Notes under the pieces: model-generated | Seen by the model: only the letters and a program-made list of their open reading frames with translations | Database searches by the model: none | Told to the model about the DNA's origin: nothing | Assembly: GCA_946188395.1 (NCBI GenBank) | Contig: CAMHUU010000014.1 | Span: 1-64,000 of the forward strand | Direction: 5' to 3' | Source: an uncultured Prevotellaceae bacterium | GTDB taxonomy: Bacteria; Bacteroidota; Bacteroidia; Bacteroidales; Bacteroidaceae | Length of the DNA: 64,000 nucleotides | Made by a program: the position numbers and the translations under genes | In this document: positions 25,049 to 33,530 of the stretch, in pieces | How positions within the stretch are numbered: position 1 is the first letter of the stretch | How the letters are laid out: every line of letters begins with the position of its first letter

Positions 25049-27571
25049 CTACTTTTTTTCGTATTCCGACTCGTTCATAAACAGGTATGAGGGTTTGTAG
25101 CCTCCAAAGTCGACAACCAGTTTCTCGAAGACGAGGCCTGGCTGCTGCGGACGCAAGGTCAGTTCGTGAGTACCATTCTTGACGACCGTCAGTTCCACTT
25201 CTTTCTCGATAACGCGGCGAGCCACTGTGGGATAGAACACAGAGTACATATAGGGCTGTTTGTCGAGCAGGGTCTTGTTGAAATTGATGGTCTCGGGCTG
25301 TCCGCCATCGAGGCTCACCGTACATTCGTGACCACCTACATTCAGGAAGTCGAGGGTGGACTTGACAACGACGCGGACCTTCACCTTCTGCGTGCCCTCG
25401 GGTAAAGCAAAGCGATAGGTCAGCGAGGCGTCGCCCACGGGCTTCGTATAGGGCGTCAGGGCAACGGCGCTACGTGTGCGTCCGTAATAGGGATAGACGC
25501 TCCACTGGGTACCCTCCGAGGCTTCAGCGCGATAGTAGTGTTCGGCTTCCATGGCCACATAGCCATTACTGGGCTGGAAGGTGTATCCCGCTGGAGAGCC
25601 AGCGGGCACAGTGGCAGTGACGGGTAGCATCTCGTGGGGGAAATCGTCGTTCCAAGAGCGGTATCCTATGTGTTTCTGAATCATCATGCCGTTCCACTTG
25701 CCACCAGCTATCTCGTGGTTATAGGCCGCACAAAGCAACGAGTCACGACGGAAGCACTGTGCCACACGCTCTGCCCAGCAATTTGCATCGGGGCTGCCCG
25801 CCTTGGCCAGATGCTGGTTCATGGCCTGTGCATAGTACATGTCGTAGAGATTGGCCATTGCCTGTACGGGGAACAGCACCAGCTGCTGATAGAAGTCACG
25901 GGCTTCGGCGGGGATATCCTGATACAGCCGCAGGGCACGCAGTTCCAGGCGCTGATAGTCGTCGGCCACCTGGCGCCACTCACCGGTCTCCAGGTTGTAG
26001 GTCTGGGCGTCAAGCATCTCGGGGGTAACACGGGCCATATACCGGCAGTTGCGGTTGTAGATGTCGGCGGCTTCCTCGGCGACAGATTGCAACGCCACAC
26101 TTCGATCTTTAGTCGAAGAACCGCTGAGCACACTGCTGAAGAATCGGCGGGTGTGGTCCGTCACCGTCTGCTGGGTGTATTCCTTTGGGTTCCATGCCAT
26201 ATCCATAAACAGCTGGATGGGATACTCCATAGGTTTCAGGTCGCCCACATTGAGAATCCACATGCGCTGAATGCCGAAGTCGTAGGCCAGCGACAGTTGT
26301 TCGAACATCTGCTGCGTCTGCGTCACGTTGAGCCACTTCGAATTACGCGGTGCACCCACATAATCGACGTGGTAGTAGATTCCCCAGCCGCCCTTGCGAC
26401 TACGTTCCTTATCACCCACGGGCACACGGCGAATATCGCCCCAATTATCGTCGCTGATGAGAATCATCACGTCGTCGGGCACTTTCAGACCAGCATCGTA
26501 GTAGTCCTGCACCTCTTTGTAGAGCGCCCACACCTGGGTAGTCTTCTCAGCAGGTTTACCCGTTACATCCTTGATAATCTTACGCTGATTATTGATGATG
26601 CGCTCCATCAGCTTCGTGTCCGTCTTGTCACCCATCGCCTCGTCGCCGTCGCCACGCATACCGATGGTCACAATGTCCTCGGTACCCTTCATACGTTCAA
26701 TGCCCTCACGGAAGAACTGGTCCAGCTTCGTCTGGTTCGTCTGATAGTTCCAAGCGCCCCACTCCTCGCGGTGACGGGCATACTCCTGGTGGTTGCGGGC
26801 CATCGGCTCGTGGTGCGAGGTGCCCATGATAACACCCATCGTGTCGGCCAGTTTACCATTCTCAGGGTCGTCGGCATAGAATGCCCAGCCCCACATGGCG
26901 GGCCACAGGAAGTTACCCTTCAGACGCAGAATCAACTCGAACACTTTCGCATAGAACGCGCGTCCGCCATATTCAGTACCAAAGGTATTCTTCACCCACG
27001 TCGTCAGACAGGGTGCTTCGTCGTTCAGGAAGATGCCACGAAACTCGACAGCGGGCTCTCCGGCAGTATACGTACCGCTTTTTACCCACGCCTGCGTGTG
27101 CTGTGCCACGGGGGCATCGGCCCACCAGTACCAGGGCGACACGCCCAACTGGCGACTCAGTTCATAGATACCATAGATGGTACCACGCTTGTCGCTGCCG
27201 GCTATGACAACTGTCTTAGCTTTTGGCAAAGTGGTAATGATGAACTTTTCGCGTTTGCCTTTCAGATCGGACAGTTTCAGCTTGTCAATGGCCTTGTTCC
27301 TGCCCAGCGTACCGATCAGGATAGTGGGAGCATCTGTCGATTCGCCAGGAGCCTTGCCCAGCACACGTTTCATGTCCTCGCGCAGGTTCTCGATGGCCAT
27401 CTTCACGCCTTCATACTCCTCGGCGCTATAGCCTATCGTGGCATCAGCCAGCGACACGCCATCAGCCTCCTGTGAAAAACTGACGAACTGCGGCACTACG
27501 TTCTGAGCCCGTACGCCAAGCGATACTGCCACAAACAGCACCACACACCATAACATTTTCGCTTTCATCAT
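25049..27571 (-). CDS. Secreted GH115 alpha-glucuronidase (xylan side-chain)
   Basis: About 840 residues; adjacent ATG codons at 27571 and 27568 are both plausible starts, and a GTG at 27577 is less likely. Signal peptide (to about residue 23, LGVRAQ). The full GH115 pattern is visible: GTIYGIYELSRQLGVSPWYWWADAPV, EPAVEFRGIFLNDEAPCLTTWVKNTFG, LKGNFLWPAMWGWAFY, IGMRGDGDEAM and the C-terminal five-domain region. These enzymes remove alpha-1,2-linked (4-O-methyl)glucuronic acid from internal and terminal xylose of glucuronoxylan. It lies 42 bases after metY on the same strand, separated by TAACTTCTC repeats. No promoter of its own is obvious. Confidence 0.9.
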   Translation of the reverse strand: MMKAKMLWCVVLFVAVSLGVRAQNVVPQFVSFSQEADGVSLADATIGYSAEEYEGVKMAIENLREDMKRVLGKAPGESTDAPTILIGTLGRNKAIDKLKLSDLKGKREKFIITTLPKAKTVVIAGSDKRGTIYGIYELSRQLGVSPWYWWADAPVAQHTQAWVKSGTYTAGEPAVEFRGIFLNDEAPCLTTWVKNTFGTEYGGRAFYAKVFELILRLKGNFLWPAMWGWAFYADDPENGKLADTMGVIMGTSHHEPMARNHQEYARHREEWGAWNYQTNQTKLDQFFREGIERMKGTEDIVTIGMRGDGDEAMGDKTDTKLMERIINNQRKIIKDVTGKPAEKTTQVWALYKEVQDYYDAGLKVPDDVMILISDDNWGDIRRVPVGDKERSRKGGWGIYYHVDYVGAPRNSKWLNVTQTQQMFEQLSLAYDFGIQRMWILNVGDLKPMEYPIQLFMDMAWNPKEYTQQTVTDHTRRFFSSVLSGSSTKDRSVALQSVAEEAADIYNRNCRYMARVTPEMLDAQTYNLETGEWRQVADDYQRLELRALRLYQDIPAEARDFYQQLVLFPVQAMANLYDMYYAQAMNQHLAKAGSPDANCWAERVAQCFRRDSLLCAAYNHEIAGGKWNGMMIQKHIGYRSWNDDFPHEMLPVTATVPAGSPAGYTFQPSNGYVAMEAEHYYRAEASEGTQWSVYPYYGRTRSAVALTPYTKPVGDASLTYRFALPEGTQKVKVRVVVKSTLDFLNVGGHECTVSLDGGQPETINFNKTLLDKQPYMYSVFYPTVARRVIEKEVELTVVKNGTHELTLRPQQPGLVFEKLVVDFGGYKPSYLFMNESEYEKK

Positions 27572-27612
27572 CACCACTTAACTTCTTTAACTTCTCTAAC
27601 TTCTCTAACTTC

Positions 27613-28896
27613 TTATATCTTCTCCAATGCCTGCTTGATGTCGTCCAGAATATCCTCCACGTCCTCGATACCCACACTCAGACGAATCAGGTCGGGAGCC
27701 ACACCGGCCTCCAGCAGCTGCTCGTCGCTCAGCTGGCGGTGCGTATGACTGGCGGGGTGCAGCACACAGGTGCGGGCATCAGCCACGTGCGTCACAATGT
27801 TGATCATCTCCAGCGAGTCCATCCACTTGATGGCCGTCTCGCGCGTACCCTTCAGTCCGAAGGCAATCACGCCGCACGATCCGTTGGGCAGGTATTTCTG
27901 ACCCAGCTCGTAGGCCTTGTCGTCCTTCAGTCCGCAGTAGTGCACCCAGGCCACCTTTGGCTCGTTGTGCAGGAATTCGGCCACCCGCTGGGCGTTCTTG
28001 CAGTGCTGAGCCATGCGCAGGTGCAGCGTCTGCAGACCCAGATGCAGCAGGAACGAGTTCTGCGGAGCGGGTATCGAGCCCAGGTCACGCATCAGCTGGG
28101 CCACCAGCTTCGTCGTAAAGCCCATCTTGCCGAAGGCCTTCACATACGTCAGTCCGTGATACGACTCGTCGGGCGTGCACAGTCCGGGGAACTTATCGGC
28201 ATAGTCCATCCAGGGGAAGTTACCGCTGTCTACCACACAGCCACCCACCTGCGTAGCCATTCCGTCCATATACTTCGTCGTCGAGTGCGTCACGATGTCG
28301 GCACCCCACTCAAACGGGCGGCAGTTCACCGGCGTTGCGAAGGTGTTGTCCACGATGAGGGGCACACCGTTCTTGTGGGCTATCTTGGCAAAGCGCTCAA
28401 TGTCGAACACGGCACATCCCGGGTTCGATATCGTCTCACCGAACATCGCCTTCGTATTCGGGCGGAAGGCAGCCTGGATCTCCTCGTCAGTTGCCTCCTG
28501 CGAGATGAACGTACAGTCGATGCCCAGCTTCTTCAGCGTCACACCAAACAGGTTGTACGTGCCACCGTAGATCTCGTTCGAGGTAATAAAGTGGTCGCCA
28601 GCCTGACAGATGTTAAAGATGGCGTAGAAGTTAGCCGCCTGACCACTCGACGTCAGCACGGCACCCACACCGCCCTCCAGCGTGGCAATCTTCGCGGCCA
28701 CAGCGTCGTTCGTCGGGTTCTGCAGGCGGGTATAGAAATAACCCTCCTTCTCCAGGTCAAACAACTTTGCCATCTCGTCCGAGTCGTCATACTTAAATGT
28801 CGTCGACTGAATGATGGGCAACTCTATCGGTTCTCCGTTCTTGGCCTTATATCCGGCCTGCACGCACAGCGTGCCTTGTCTCAACTTCTTATCCAT
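27613..28896 (-). CDS. metY: O-acetylhomoserine sulfhydrylase (Cys/Met PLP enzyme)
   Basis: 427 residues from the ATG at 28896; a longer open frame reaching 29040 crosses the promoter and is rejected. It is a fold-type I PLP enzyme of the Cys/Met metabolism family: YFYTRLQNPTNDAVAAKIATLEGG, SSGQAANFYAIFNI, PLIVDNTFATPVNCRPFEWGADIVTHSTTKYMDG with the Schiff-base Lys, and the C-terminal LIRLSVGIEDVEDILDDIKQAL. The long Y-type spacing favours O-acetylhomoserine sulfhydrylase (homocysteine from O-acetylhomoserine and sulfide) over cystathionine enzymes. It has its own strong promoter. Confidence 0.92.
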   Translation of the reverse strand: MDKKLRQGTLCVQAGYKAKNGEPIELPIIQSTTFKYDDSDEMAKLFDLEKEGYFYTRLQNPTNDAVAAKIATLEGGVGAVLTSSGQAANFYAIFNICQAGDHFITSNEIYGGTYNLFGVTLKKLGIDCTFISQEATDEEIQAAFRPNTKAMFGETISNPGCAVFDIERFAKIAHKNGVPLIVDNTFATPVNCRPFEWGADIVTHSTTKYMDGMATQVGGCVVDSGNFPWMDYADKFPGLCTPDESYHGLTYVKAFGKMGFTTKLVAQLMRDLGSIPAPQNSFLLHLGLQTLHLRMAQHCKNAQRVAEFLHNEPKVAWVHYCGLKDDKAYELGQKYLPNGSCGVIAFGLKGTRETAIKWMDSLEMINIVTHVADARTCVLHPASHTHRQLSDEQLLEAGVAPDLIRLSVGIEDVEDILDDIKQALEKI

Positions 28897-28928
28897 TGTT
28901 TCTTTGTCGGTTTTTGAAATTTTGCCTA

Positions 28929-28960
28929 CAAAGGTAGTGCAAACCGAATAAAATACCAAA
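28929..28960 (-). promoter_or_regulatory. metY promoter
   Basis: Minus strand: TTTG (complement 28957-28960), 20-base spacer, TACCTTTG (complement 28929-28936). Confidence 0.82.
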
Positions 28961-29012
28961 TAAATTTGGATATTTTTGAGGTGCAGCCTACATTCTCCAA
29001 GGGAGAAAGTTA

Positions 29013-29047
29013 ATAAAAAAAATCGGACTGACCAACCCACAGCCCGA
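29013..29047 (-). terminator. Hairpin terminator upstream of metY
   Basis: Read on the minus strand: TCGGGCTG, nine-base loop, CAGTCCGA, then eight Ts. Its position upstream of metY would stop minus-strand transcription coming out of the repeat element at 29131-29562. Confidence 0.75.
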
Positions 29048-29165
29048 CTTTTTACCTTTTTACTTTTAAAGAAAAACGACCTTGAACTTCGTCCGAGCTC
29101 GCTAAAGTTCGGTAGATTGTAACAAATGACAACTATTTTGCGTCTAAGTTTGAATAAAATAATGT

Positions 29166-29231
29166 TTACCCCTACTTATCCCCTACTTGACCCCTACTAA
29201 AGTCCTACCCGTCCCCTACTAAAGTTCTACT
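29166..29231. repeat. 11-bp tandem iterons, left arm
   Basis: CCCCTACT starts at 29169, 29180, 29191 and 29213, with degenerate copies at 29202 and 29224, all on an 11-bp register. The first 44 bases (29166-29209) form the left inverted repeat. Confidence 0.8.
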
Positions 29232-29312
29232 AAAACTCCACCTAATTCCCATTCGCCATCTATGTGCGCTTCAGAAGAAGGTGCAGACTACGGAGCGGGA
29301 GGCTGACTTATT

Positions 29313-29394
29313 GTTCCCACCGTGGGACTAAAATGTTCCCACCTTGGGACTGAAATAGTCCCAGCCTGGGACTAAAACGTTCCCAACGTGGGAC
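29313..29394. repeat. Array of four 16-bp palindromes at 22-bp period
   Basis: Units begin at 29313, 29335, 29357 and 29379 (GTTCCCACCGTGGGAC and variants), separated by 6-base linkers TAAAAT, TGAAAT and TAAAAC. A related array occurs at 62501-62560. Confidence 0.9.
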
Positions 29395-29485
29395 TGTTTG
29401 ATAAGCTACGAGTAAATCTCAAGCAAAGGCCTTGCTTGAAAGTCTGCGAGGGGGAGTCTTGAAAAATGAAAAGGAATGATAAGTT

Positions 29486-29529
29486 GGTAGGACTTTAGTA
29501 GGGGTTAAGTAGGGGATAAGTAGGGGTAA
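29486..29529. repeat. Right 44-bp inverted repeat with 11-bp iterons
   Basis: AGTAGGGG begins at 29497, 29508 and 29519. The segment is the reverse complement of 29166-29209 except for one base. Confidence 0.9.
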
Positions 29530-29615
29530 TTTTCCATGCAAATACCTTATGCACAAATAGTTACTCGGTTTTTAGTAGGAGTAAACCAGAATTTACCTAT
29601 AATAATTGCAATTTT

Positions 29616-29646
29616 AAATCCGAGCAAGGGTGAGTTGCTCGGATTT
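29616..29646. terminator. 12-bp hairpin downstream of the small lipoprotein gene
   Basis: AAATCCGAGCAA (29616-29627) and TTGCTCGGATTT (29635-29646) form a perfect 12-bp stem with a 7-base loop. T runs are short on both sides, so termination is likely but not textbook. Confidence 0.6.
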
Positions 29647-29684
29647 CTTGGGGGCTTGCATTGGCTAGGCATCATATAGCGATG

Positions 29685-30044
29685 CTATTGCATGATGCGG
29701 CGGTAGACGGTCTTTCGGGCAGTGGTGTTTTCGACAACGATTTCGCCTGTGCCGCCAAATCGGAGCGACGCCTCGGCCCTTTTGCAGGCTTCGAGGACTT
29801 CCTTGTCGCATTGTTCTTGTTCGCCTTGCTTGGTAAACTCCTCGGAACCGACGCCGAGTGCAGACTCATAGATTTCCAGCACGTTGTTGCGCCAGTTCTG
29901 GGCATCGAGTCCGACCAACGGTCTTTTGGGTTCTACGATTAAACGGTAGTCGTAGCCATCGTGGTCTTTTTCGCATGCGGCAAAAACCGCCATTGTCATG
30001 GTGCAGCATAGGACGGCTGCAAGCGTCATCAGCATTTTTCTCAT
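29685..30044 (-). CDS. Small putative lipoprotein, unknown function
   Basis: About 119 residues from the ATG at 30044; an upstream start would touch the promoter. The N-terminus MRKMLMTLAAVLCCTMTMAVFAAC is a lipoprotein signal with Cys at about 24. The mature protein is charged and polar (YDYRLIVEPKRPLVGLDAQNW, then an acidic helix-rich part and GGTGEIVVENTTARKTVYRR). The family is not recognised. It stands alone between the repeat element and the divergent esterase, with a TACCTTTG box 38 bases upstream of the start and a hairpin after it. Confidence 0.65.
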   Translation of the reverse strand: MRKMLMTLAAVLCCTMTMAVFAACEKDHDGYDYRLIVEPKRPLVGLDAQNWRNNVLEIYESALGVGSEEFTKQGEQEQCDKEVLEACKRAEASLRFGGTGEIVVENTTARKTVYRRIMQ

Positions 30045-30081
30045 CGTTATTGTGTGGATGGTTTTATTCTTATTCAAGGTG

Positions 30082-30089
30082 CAAAGGTA
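30082..30089 (-). promoter_or_regulatory. -7 element of small lipoprotein promoter
   Basis: CAAAGGTA reads TACCTTTG on the minus strand; no clean -33 TTTG is seen. Confidence 0.5.
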
Positions 30090-30218
30090 ACAATAATTAT
30101 TGAATTAAGGTGTTCGAAAACGATGAATTCTTTGTATCAATTCGCCAGAAGGACGCAACATGTTACAACAAACAAAGTATTCGGTAACAAAGATAAAATG
30201 AAATAGCGGGAAAATGAG

Positions 30219-30226
30219 TAACTTTG
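30219..30226 (+). promoter_or_regulatory. Possible -7 element for the esterase gene
   Basis: TAACTTTG lies 46 bases before the ATG at 30273, followed by a TTTGAACATTGAACATT repeat stretch in the leader. No good -33 box is visible. Confidence 0.45.
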
Positions 30227-30272
30227 CACTTTGAACATTGAACATTGAACTTTGAACATTAAATATTACATT

Positions 30273-31778
30273 ATGAAGAAACTGTTATTATCACTTTTGC
30301 TCTTGGCAGCAATGACGGCATGGGGTGAGGAGAACCCGGTGCTGACGATTGAGGGTGGACGGGTGCAGGGCGTCACAGCCGACGACCATCCTGACGTGTT
30401 TGTGTATCGCGGCATACCGTATGCTGCACCTCCCATCAAGGAGAACCGATGGAAGGCGCCGCAGCCCGTAGTGCCCTGGAAGGGTGTGAAGGTGTGCGAC
30501 ACATTCGGACGTCCAAGCTTCCAGGCCATCCAGTATACGGGGGGCTACTACACGGAATGGGGCTACGGCAAGGAGGCTGCCTTCAGCGAGGACTGCCTGT
30601 ATCTGAACGTATGGACGAAGGCTCCGGGCCAGGTGGGCAAGAAGTTGCCTGTGGCGCTGTGGATTCATGGCGGCGGATATCGCGAGGGATTCGGTTCGGA
30701 ACCTGAGTTCGACGGCCAGGAGTGGGGCGCGAAGGACGTGGTGCTGGTGTCGATCAACTACCGTCTGGGGGTGTTCGGATTCCTGGTACACCCGCTGCTG
30801 GCGGCCGAGAGTCCCAACCATGTGTCGGGCAACTACGGCATTCTAGACCAGATTGAGGCGCTGAAGTGGATCAAGAAGAATATTGCACAGTTTGGCGGCG
30901 ACCCGGACAATGTGACCATCTTCGGACAGAGTGCCGGTGGCGGCAGTGTGCGTACGCTGTGTGAGAGTCCGCTGGCCCGCGGTCTGTTCCACAAGGCTGT
31001 CATCATGAGCGCTCAGGGACTGAGCATCCCCGACAAGAACGGCAACCCGATAGGCGCCCGCTATAGCGGCGGTTCGATAGAAGATAATATGGCGAAGGCC
31101 AAGAAGATGTTCGACTGGGCGGGACTGACCGATCTGGAGAAGATGCGCCAAGCATCGACGGAGACGGTATTCGCGCTGAACACGCTGTACCACCAGATTA
31201 ACAGCGACGGACAACAGCCTGCAGGTATGCCGATGATGTTCAGAGGACTGCCCTTCATGCCGATGATTGACGGCTACGTGAGCAAGGAGAGTTTCGACGA
31301 CGCCACCCGTGGCGGCAGGCTGGCCGATGTGCCCTACATGATTGGTTTCACGCTGAACGACATGGGTAACATGGCACCGAACATTGCCGAATTCTGCAAG
31401 GTGCGCGCCGAGAAGGGCGGCAAGGCCTGGGCCTACGAGTTTGCCCGTCCGCTGCCCGACGACGGCAGCCATCCGGAGGTGACGGTCAGACTGAAGGGTG
31501 CGTTCCACTCGAGCGACCTGTGGTTTGTGTTTAAGTCGCTGAAGCACTGCTGGCGCCCGTGGACAAAGGGCGACTGGGACCTGAGCGAAAGAATGCTGAC
31601 AGCTTGGACGAACTTTGCGAAGTACAGCGACCCGAACGGTCCCAAGGGCGGCGCATGGAAGCCGGGCACAGCCCAAGAGACGAAGTTCATGGTGTTCAAG
31701 CTGAACGACAAGGACGAGGAGGCTTCGTTCGTCGGTGAGCCGGAAATCGCCCCCAGACCGCAGGGTTTTCCATTTTAA
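30273..31778 (+). CDS. Secreted type B carboxylesterase
   Basis: 501 residues from the ATG at 30273, with a signal peptide (1-18). The alpha/beta-hydrolase carboxylesterase type B features are clear: YRGIPYAAPPIKENRWKAP, EDCLYLNVWTK, LPVALWIHGGGYREGFG (oxyanion hole), the nucleophile Ser in VTIFGQSAGGGS, and the His in GAFHSSDLWFVF. The acid member, usually Glu in an N-x-DEG motif, aligns with FTLNDMGNM here, so Asp may serve instead. In this setting it may de-esterify xylan or pectin, but no substrate can be assigned. Confidence 0.88.
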   Translation: MKKLLLSLLLLAAMTAWGEENPVLTIEGGRVQGVTADDHPDVFVYRGIPYAAPPIKENRWKAPQPVVPWKGVKVCDTFGRPSFQAIQYTGGYYTEWGYGKEAAFSEDCLYLNVWTKAPGQVGKKLPVALWIHGGGYREGFGSEPEFDGQEWGAKDVVLVSINYRLGVFGFLVHPLLAAESPNHVSGNYGILDQIEALKWIKKNIAQFGGDPDNVTIFGQSAGGGSVRTLCESPLARGLFHKAVIMSAQGLSIPDKNGNPIGARYSGGSIEDNMAKAKKMFDWAGLTDLEKMRQASTETVFALNTLYHQINSDGQQPAGMPMMFRGLPFMPMIDGYVSKESFDDATRGGRLADVPYMIGFTLNDMGNMAPNIAEFCKVRAEKGGKAWAYEFARPLPDDGSHPEVTVRLKGAFHSSDLWFVFKSLKHCWRPWTKGDWDLSERMLTAWTNFAKYSDPNGPKGGAWKPGTAQETKFMVFKLNDKDEEASFVGEPEIAPRPQGFPF

Positions 31779-31808
31779 CCACACAATATTAAGAAAAATC
31801 GAGATTTT

Positions 31809-31840
31809 TTTGGATATTTAAAGAAAAAGGACTACCTTTG
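31809..31840 (+). promoter_or_regulatory. Promoter of the small outer-membrane barrel gene
   Basis: TTTG (31809-31812), 20-base spacer, TACCTTTG (31833-31840). Confidence 0.82.
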
Positions 31841-31882
31841 CAGCAGAATTACAATGTATTTAATCATTAAAACGAAGAGATT

Positions 31883-32350
31883 ATGAAGAAATTATTTGTT
31901 GTAATGTGCATGGTGCTGGTTAGTGCAGCATCGTTCGCTCAGAAGACTGACAAGGGTGACATGTCAATTGGTGCTCACTTCAACTACATGATTGATTCTC
32001 CCCACAATCTGGGTATGGGTGCCAATATCGGCTACATGTTTATGGACCATGTTCGTGGTGTCGGCGAATTCGACTACTATTTCAAGAAAGACGGAGTAAG
32101 CTGCTGGAACGTAGAAGCTAACGTGGAGTATCTGTTCCACGTAGGCGATTCGTTCACCGTTTATCCGCTGGTTGGTCTCAACCTGATTGGATGGACTGGT
32201 GGTGGTACCGACACAAGACTGGGTGTAGACCTGGGTGTCGGTGTGGAGTATCCTATCCTCAGCAGCCTGCATCTGAAGGCTGAGTACTGCTACAAGACTC
32301 AGGGCAACGGAAACAGCATCCTGAAGGCCGGTATCGTAATTCCCTTCTAA
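31883..32350 (+). CDS. Small outer-membrane beta-barrel protein (OmpX/OmpW-like fold)
   Basis: 155 residues. Signal peptide 1-19 (SAASFAQ), then alternating hydrophobic/polar strands typical of an eight-stranded barrel: GDMSIGAHFNYMI, NLGMGANIGYMF, HVRGVGEFDYYF, WNVEANVEYLFHVG, FTVYPLVGLNLIGW, TRLGVDLGVGVEYPI, HLKAEYCYKT and LKAGIVIPF. It ends in Phe, the usual BAM recognition residue. It is probably a structural or adhesion-type porin-family protein. It stands as a single-gene unit with promoter and terminator. Confidence 0.85.
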   Translation: MKKLFVVMCMVLVSAASFAQKTDKGDMSIGAHFNYMIDSPHNLGMGANIGYMFMDHVRGVGEFDYYFKKDGVSCWNVEANVEYLFHVGDSFTVYPLVGLNLIGWTGGGTDTRLGVDLGVGVEYPILSSLHLKAEYCYKTQGNGNSILKAGIVIPF

Positions 32351-32387
32351 TTAGAAGTAAGAAGTAAGAATTAAGAAGTAAGAAGTA

Positions 32388-32425
32388 AGAGGCCTCGGCT
32401 TAACACAGCCGGGGCTTCTTTTATT
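32388..32425 (+). terminator. Terminator of the outer-membrane barrel gene
   Basis: GCCTCGGCT, a TAACAC loop, AGCCGGGGC, then TTCTTTTATTT. It is preceded by GAAGTAAGAAGTAAG repeats (32353-32388). Confidence 0.85.
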
Positions 32426-32474
32426 TAAATAAATCAAAAACAACAGCATAAAACTATAAATTAATAAGGTAAGA

Positions 32475-32506
32475 TTTGGGGAATTGCTTTTTTTTGCGTA
32501 ATTTTG
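32475..32506 (+). promoter_or_regulatory. nusB operon promoter
   Basis: TTTG (32475-32478), 20-base spacer, TAATTTTG (32499-32506); the leader to the ATG at 32546 is short. Confidence 0.72.
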
Positions 32507-32545
32507 TAGCCTGATAAGCGTATCAAAGCGTAAGAAGAGAGAATT

Positions 32546-33478
32546 ATGATTAACAGAGAACTGATTAGAATCAAGGTAGTACAACTGAGTTATGCGTACT
32601 ATCAGAACGGCAGCAAGAACATCGACACAGCAGAAAAAGAGCTGATGTTCAGTCTGTCGAAAGCCTACGACATGTATAACTATCTGCTGGCACTCATCGT
32701 GGGCATTACCCGCGAGGCTCGCCGCCATGTGGAGGTGGCCGAGGCCAGAGCCAAGCGCGAAGGCACTGCCCTGCCCTCGACGAAGTTTATCTACAACCGT
32801 TTCGCCCTGCAGCTGGAACAGAACAAGATGCTGAACGACTTCATGGAAAGCCAGAAGAAGTCGTGGGACGATCAGCCCGAATTTCTGAAGAAGATATACC
32901 TGCAGATTGCCGACAGCGAGATCTACAAGGAATATATGGACTCTGCGGACGACGACTACCAGACGGACCGCGAGTTGTGGCGCAAGCTGTATCGCACGCT
33001 GATTCAGGACAATGCCGACCTGGACGCCCTGCTGGAGGAGCAGAGCCTGTACTGGAACGACGACAAGGAGGTGGTGGACACCTTCGTGCTGAAGACCATC
33101 AAGCGATTCGACGAGAAGAACAGTGCGTCGCAGGAGCTGTTGCCCGAATACGACTCGGAGGAGGACAAGGACTACGCCCGCAAGCTGTTTCGCGCCACCA
33201 TCCTGAACGGCGAGGAATATCAGCACTACATGAGCGAGGCGTCGCGCAACTGGGATTTTTCGCGTCTGGCCTACATGGACATCGTCATCATGCAGATTGC
33301 CATTGCGGAGATGATGACGTTCCCCAGCATCCCCATCAGCGTGACCATCAACGAATATGTGGAACTGGCCAAGCTATACTCCACCCCACGCAGTGCCGGA
33401 TACATTAACGGCATGCTGGATGCCATTGCACACCACCTGGTGGAAACGGGCAGGCTGATGAAACAAATGAGAAAATGA
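32546..33478 (+). CDS. nusB: Transcription antitermination factor NusB, long Bacteroidota form
   Basis: 310 residues. MINRELIRIKVVQLSYAYYQ and the C-terminal helices (FSRLAYMDIVIMQIAIAEMM, ISVTINEYVELAKLYSTPRSAGYINGMLDAI) are the NusB fold. The middle charged segment of about 150 residues is the insertion normal for this phylum. NusB with NusE binds boxA RNA for rRNA antitermination. It heads an operon nusB-yajC-ybbR-coaE-DUF5606. GAGGAATG repeats separate it from yajC. Confidence 0.93.
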   Translation: MINRELIRIKVVQLSYAYYQNGSKNIDTAEKELMFSLSKAYDMYNYLLALIVGITREARRHVEVAEARAKREGTALPSTKFIYNRFALQLEQNKMLNDFMESQKKSWDDQPEFLKKIYLQIADSEIYKEYMDSADDDYQTDRELWRKLYRTLIQDNADLDALLEEQSLYWNDDKEVVDTFVLKTIKRFDEKNSASQELLPEYDSEEDKDYARKLFRATILNGEEYQHYMSEASRNWDFSRLAYMDIVIMQIAIAEMMTFPSIPISVTINEYVELAKLYSTPRSAGYINGMLDAIAHHLVETGRLMKQMRK

Positions 33479-33530
33479 GGAATGTGGAATGAGGAATGAT
33501 TCAAAATTTAAAAATTTATAATTTTAGAAT

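Larger units (their letters stand above)
29131..29562. mobile_element. Gene-free element with 44-bp inverted repeats, 11-bp iterons and palindrome array (MITE-like)
   Basis: No plausible gene lies here. Inverted repeats 29166-29209 and 29486-29529 differ by one base in 44. An outer imperfect pair (AACTATTTTGCGTCTAAG, 29131-29148; complement of 29546-29562) extends them. The left side holds six 11-bp units around CCCCTACT (29169-29231) and the right side three AGTAGGGG units with exact 11-bp spacing. The centre holds four 16-bp palindromes with 22-bp period. No transposase is present, so mobility is inferred only from the end structure. It may instead be a large protein-binding or structured-RNA site. 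Confidence 0.65.

Noticed and set aside
25634..27475. 613-codon plus-strand open frame opposite the GH115 gene
   Set aside because: Its translation is His/Val/Leu-rich without motifs; the minus strand carries the full GH115 sequence with a signal peptide.
28897..29040. N-terminal extension of metY
   Set aside because: The extension contains the TACCTTTG promoter and does not match the family start; the ATG at 28896 begins the conserved protein.
29313..29394. CRISPR-like array
   Set aside because: Spacing is only 6 bases, units are palindromes and no cas genes are present.
29131..29562. Insertion sequence with a transposase
   Set aside because: No open frame long enough for a transposase lies inside the inverted repeats; at most it is a non-autonomous element.
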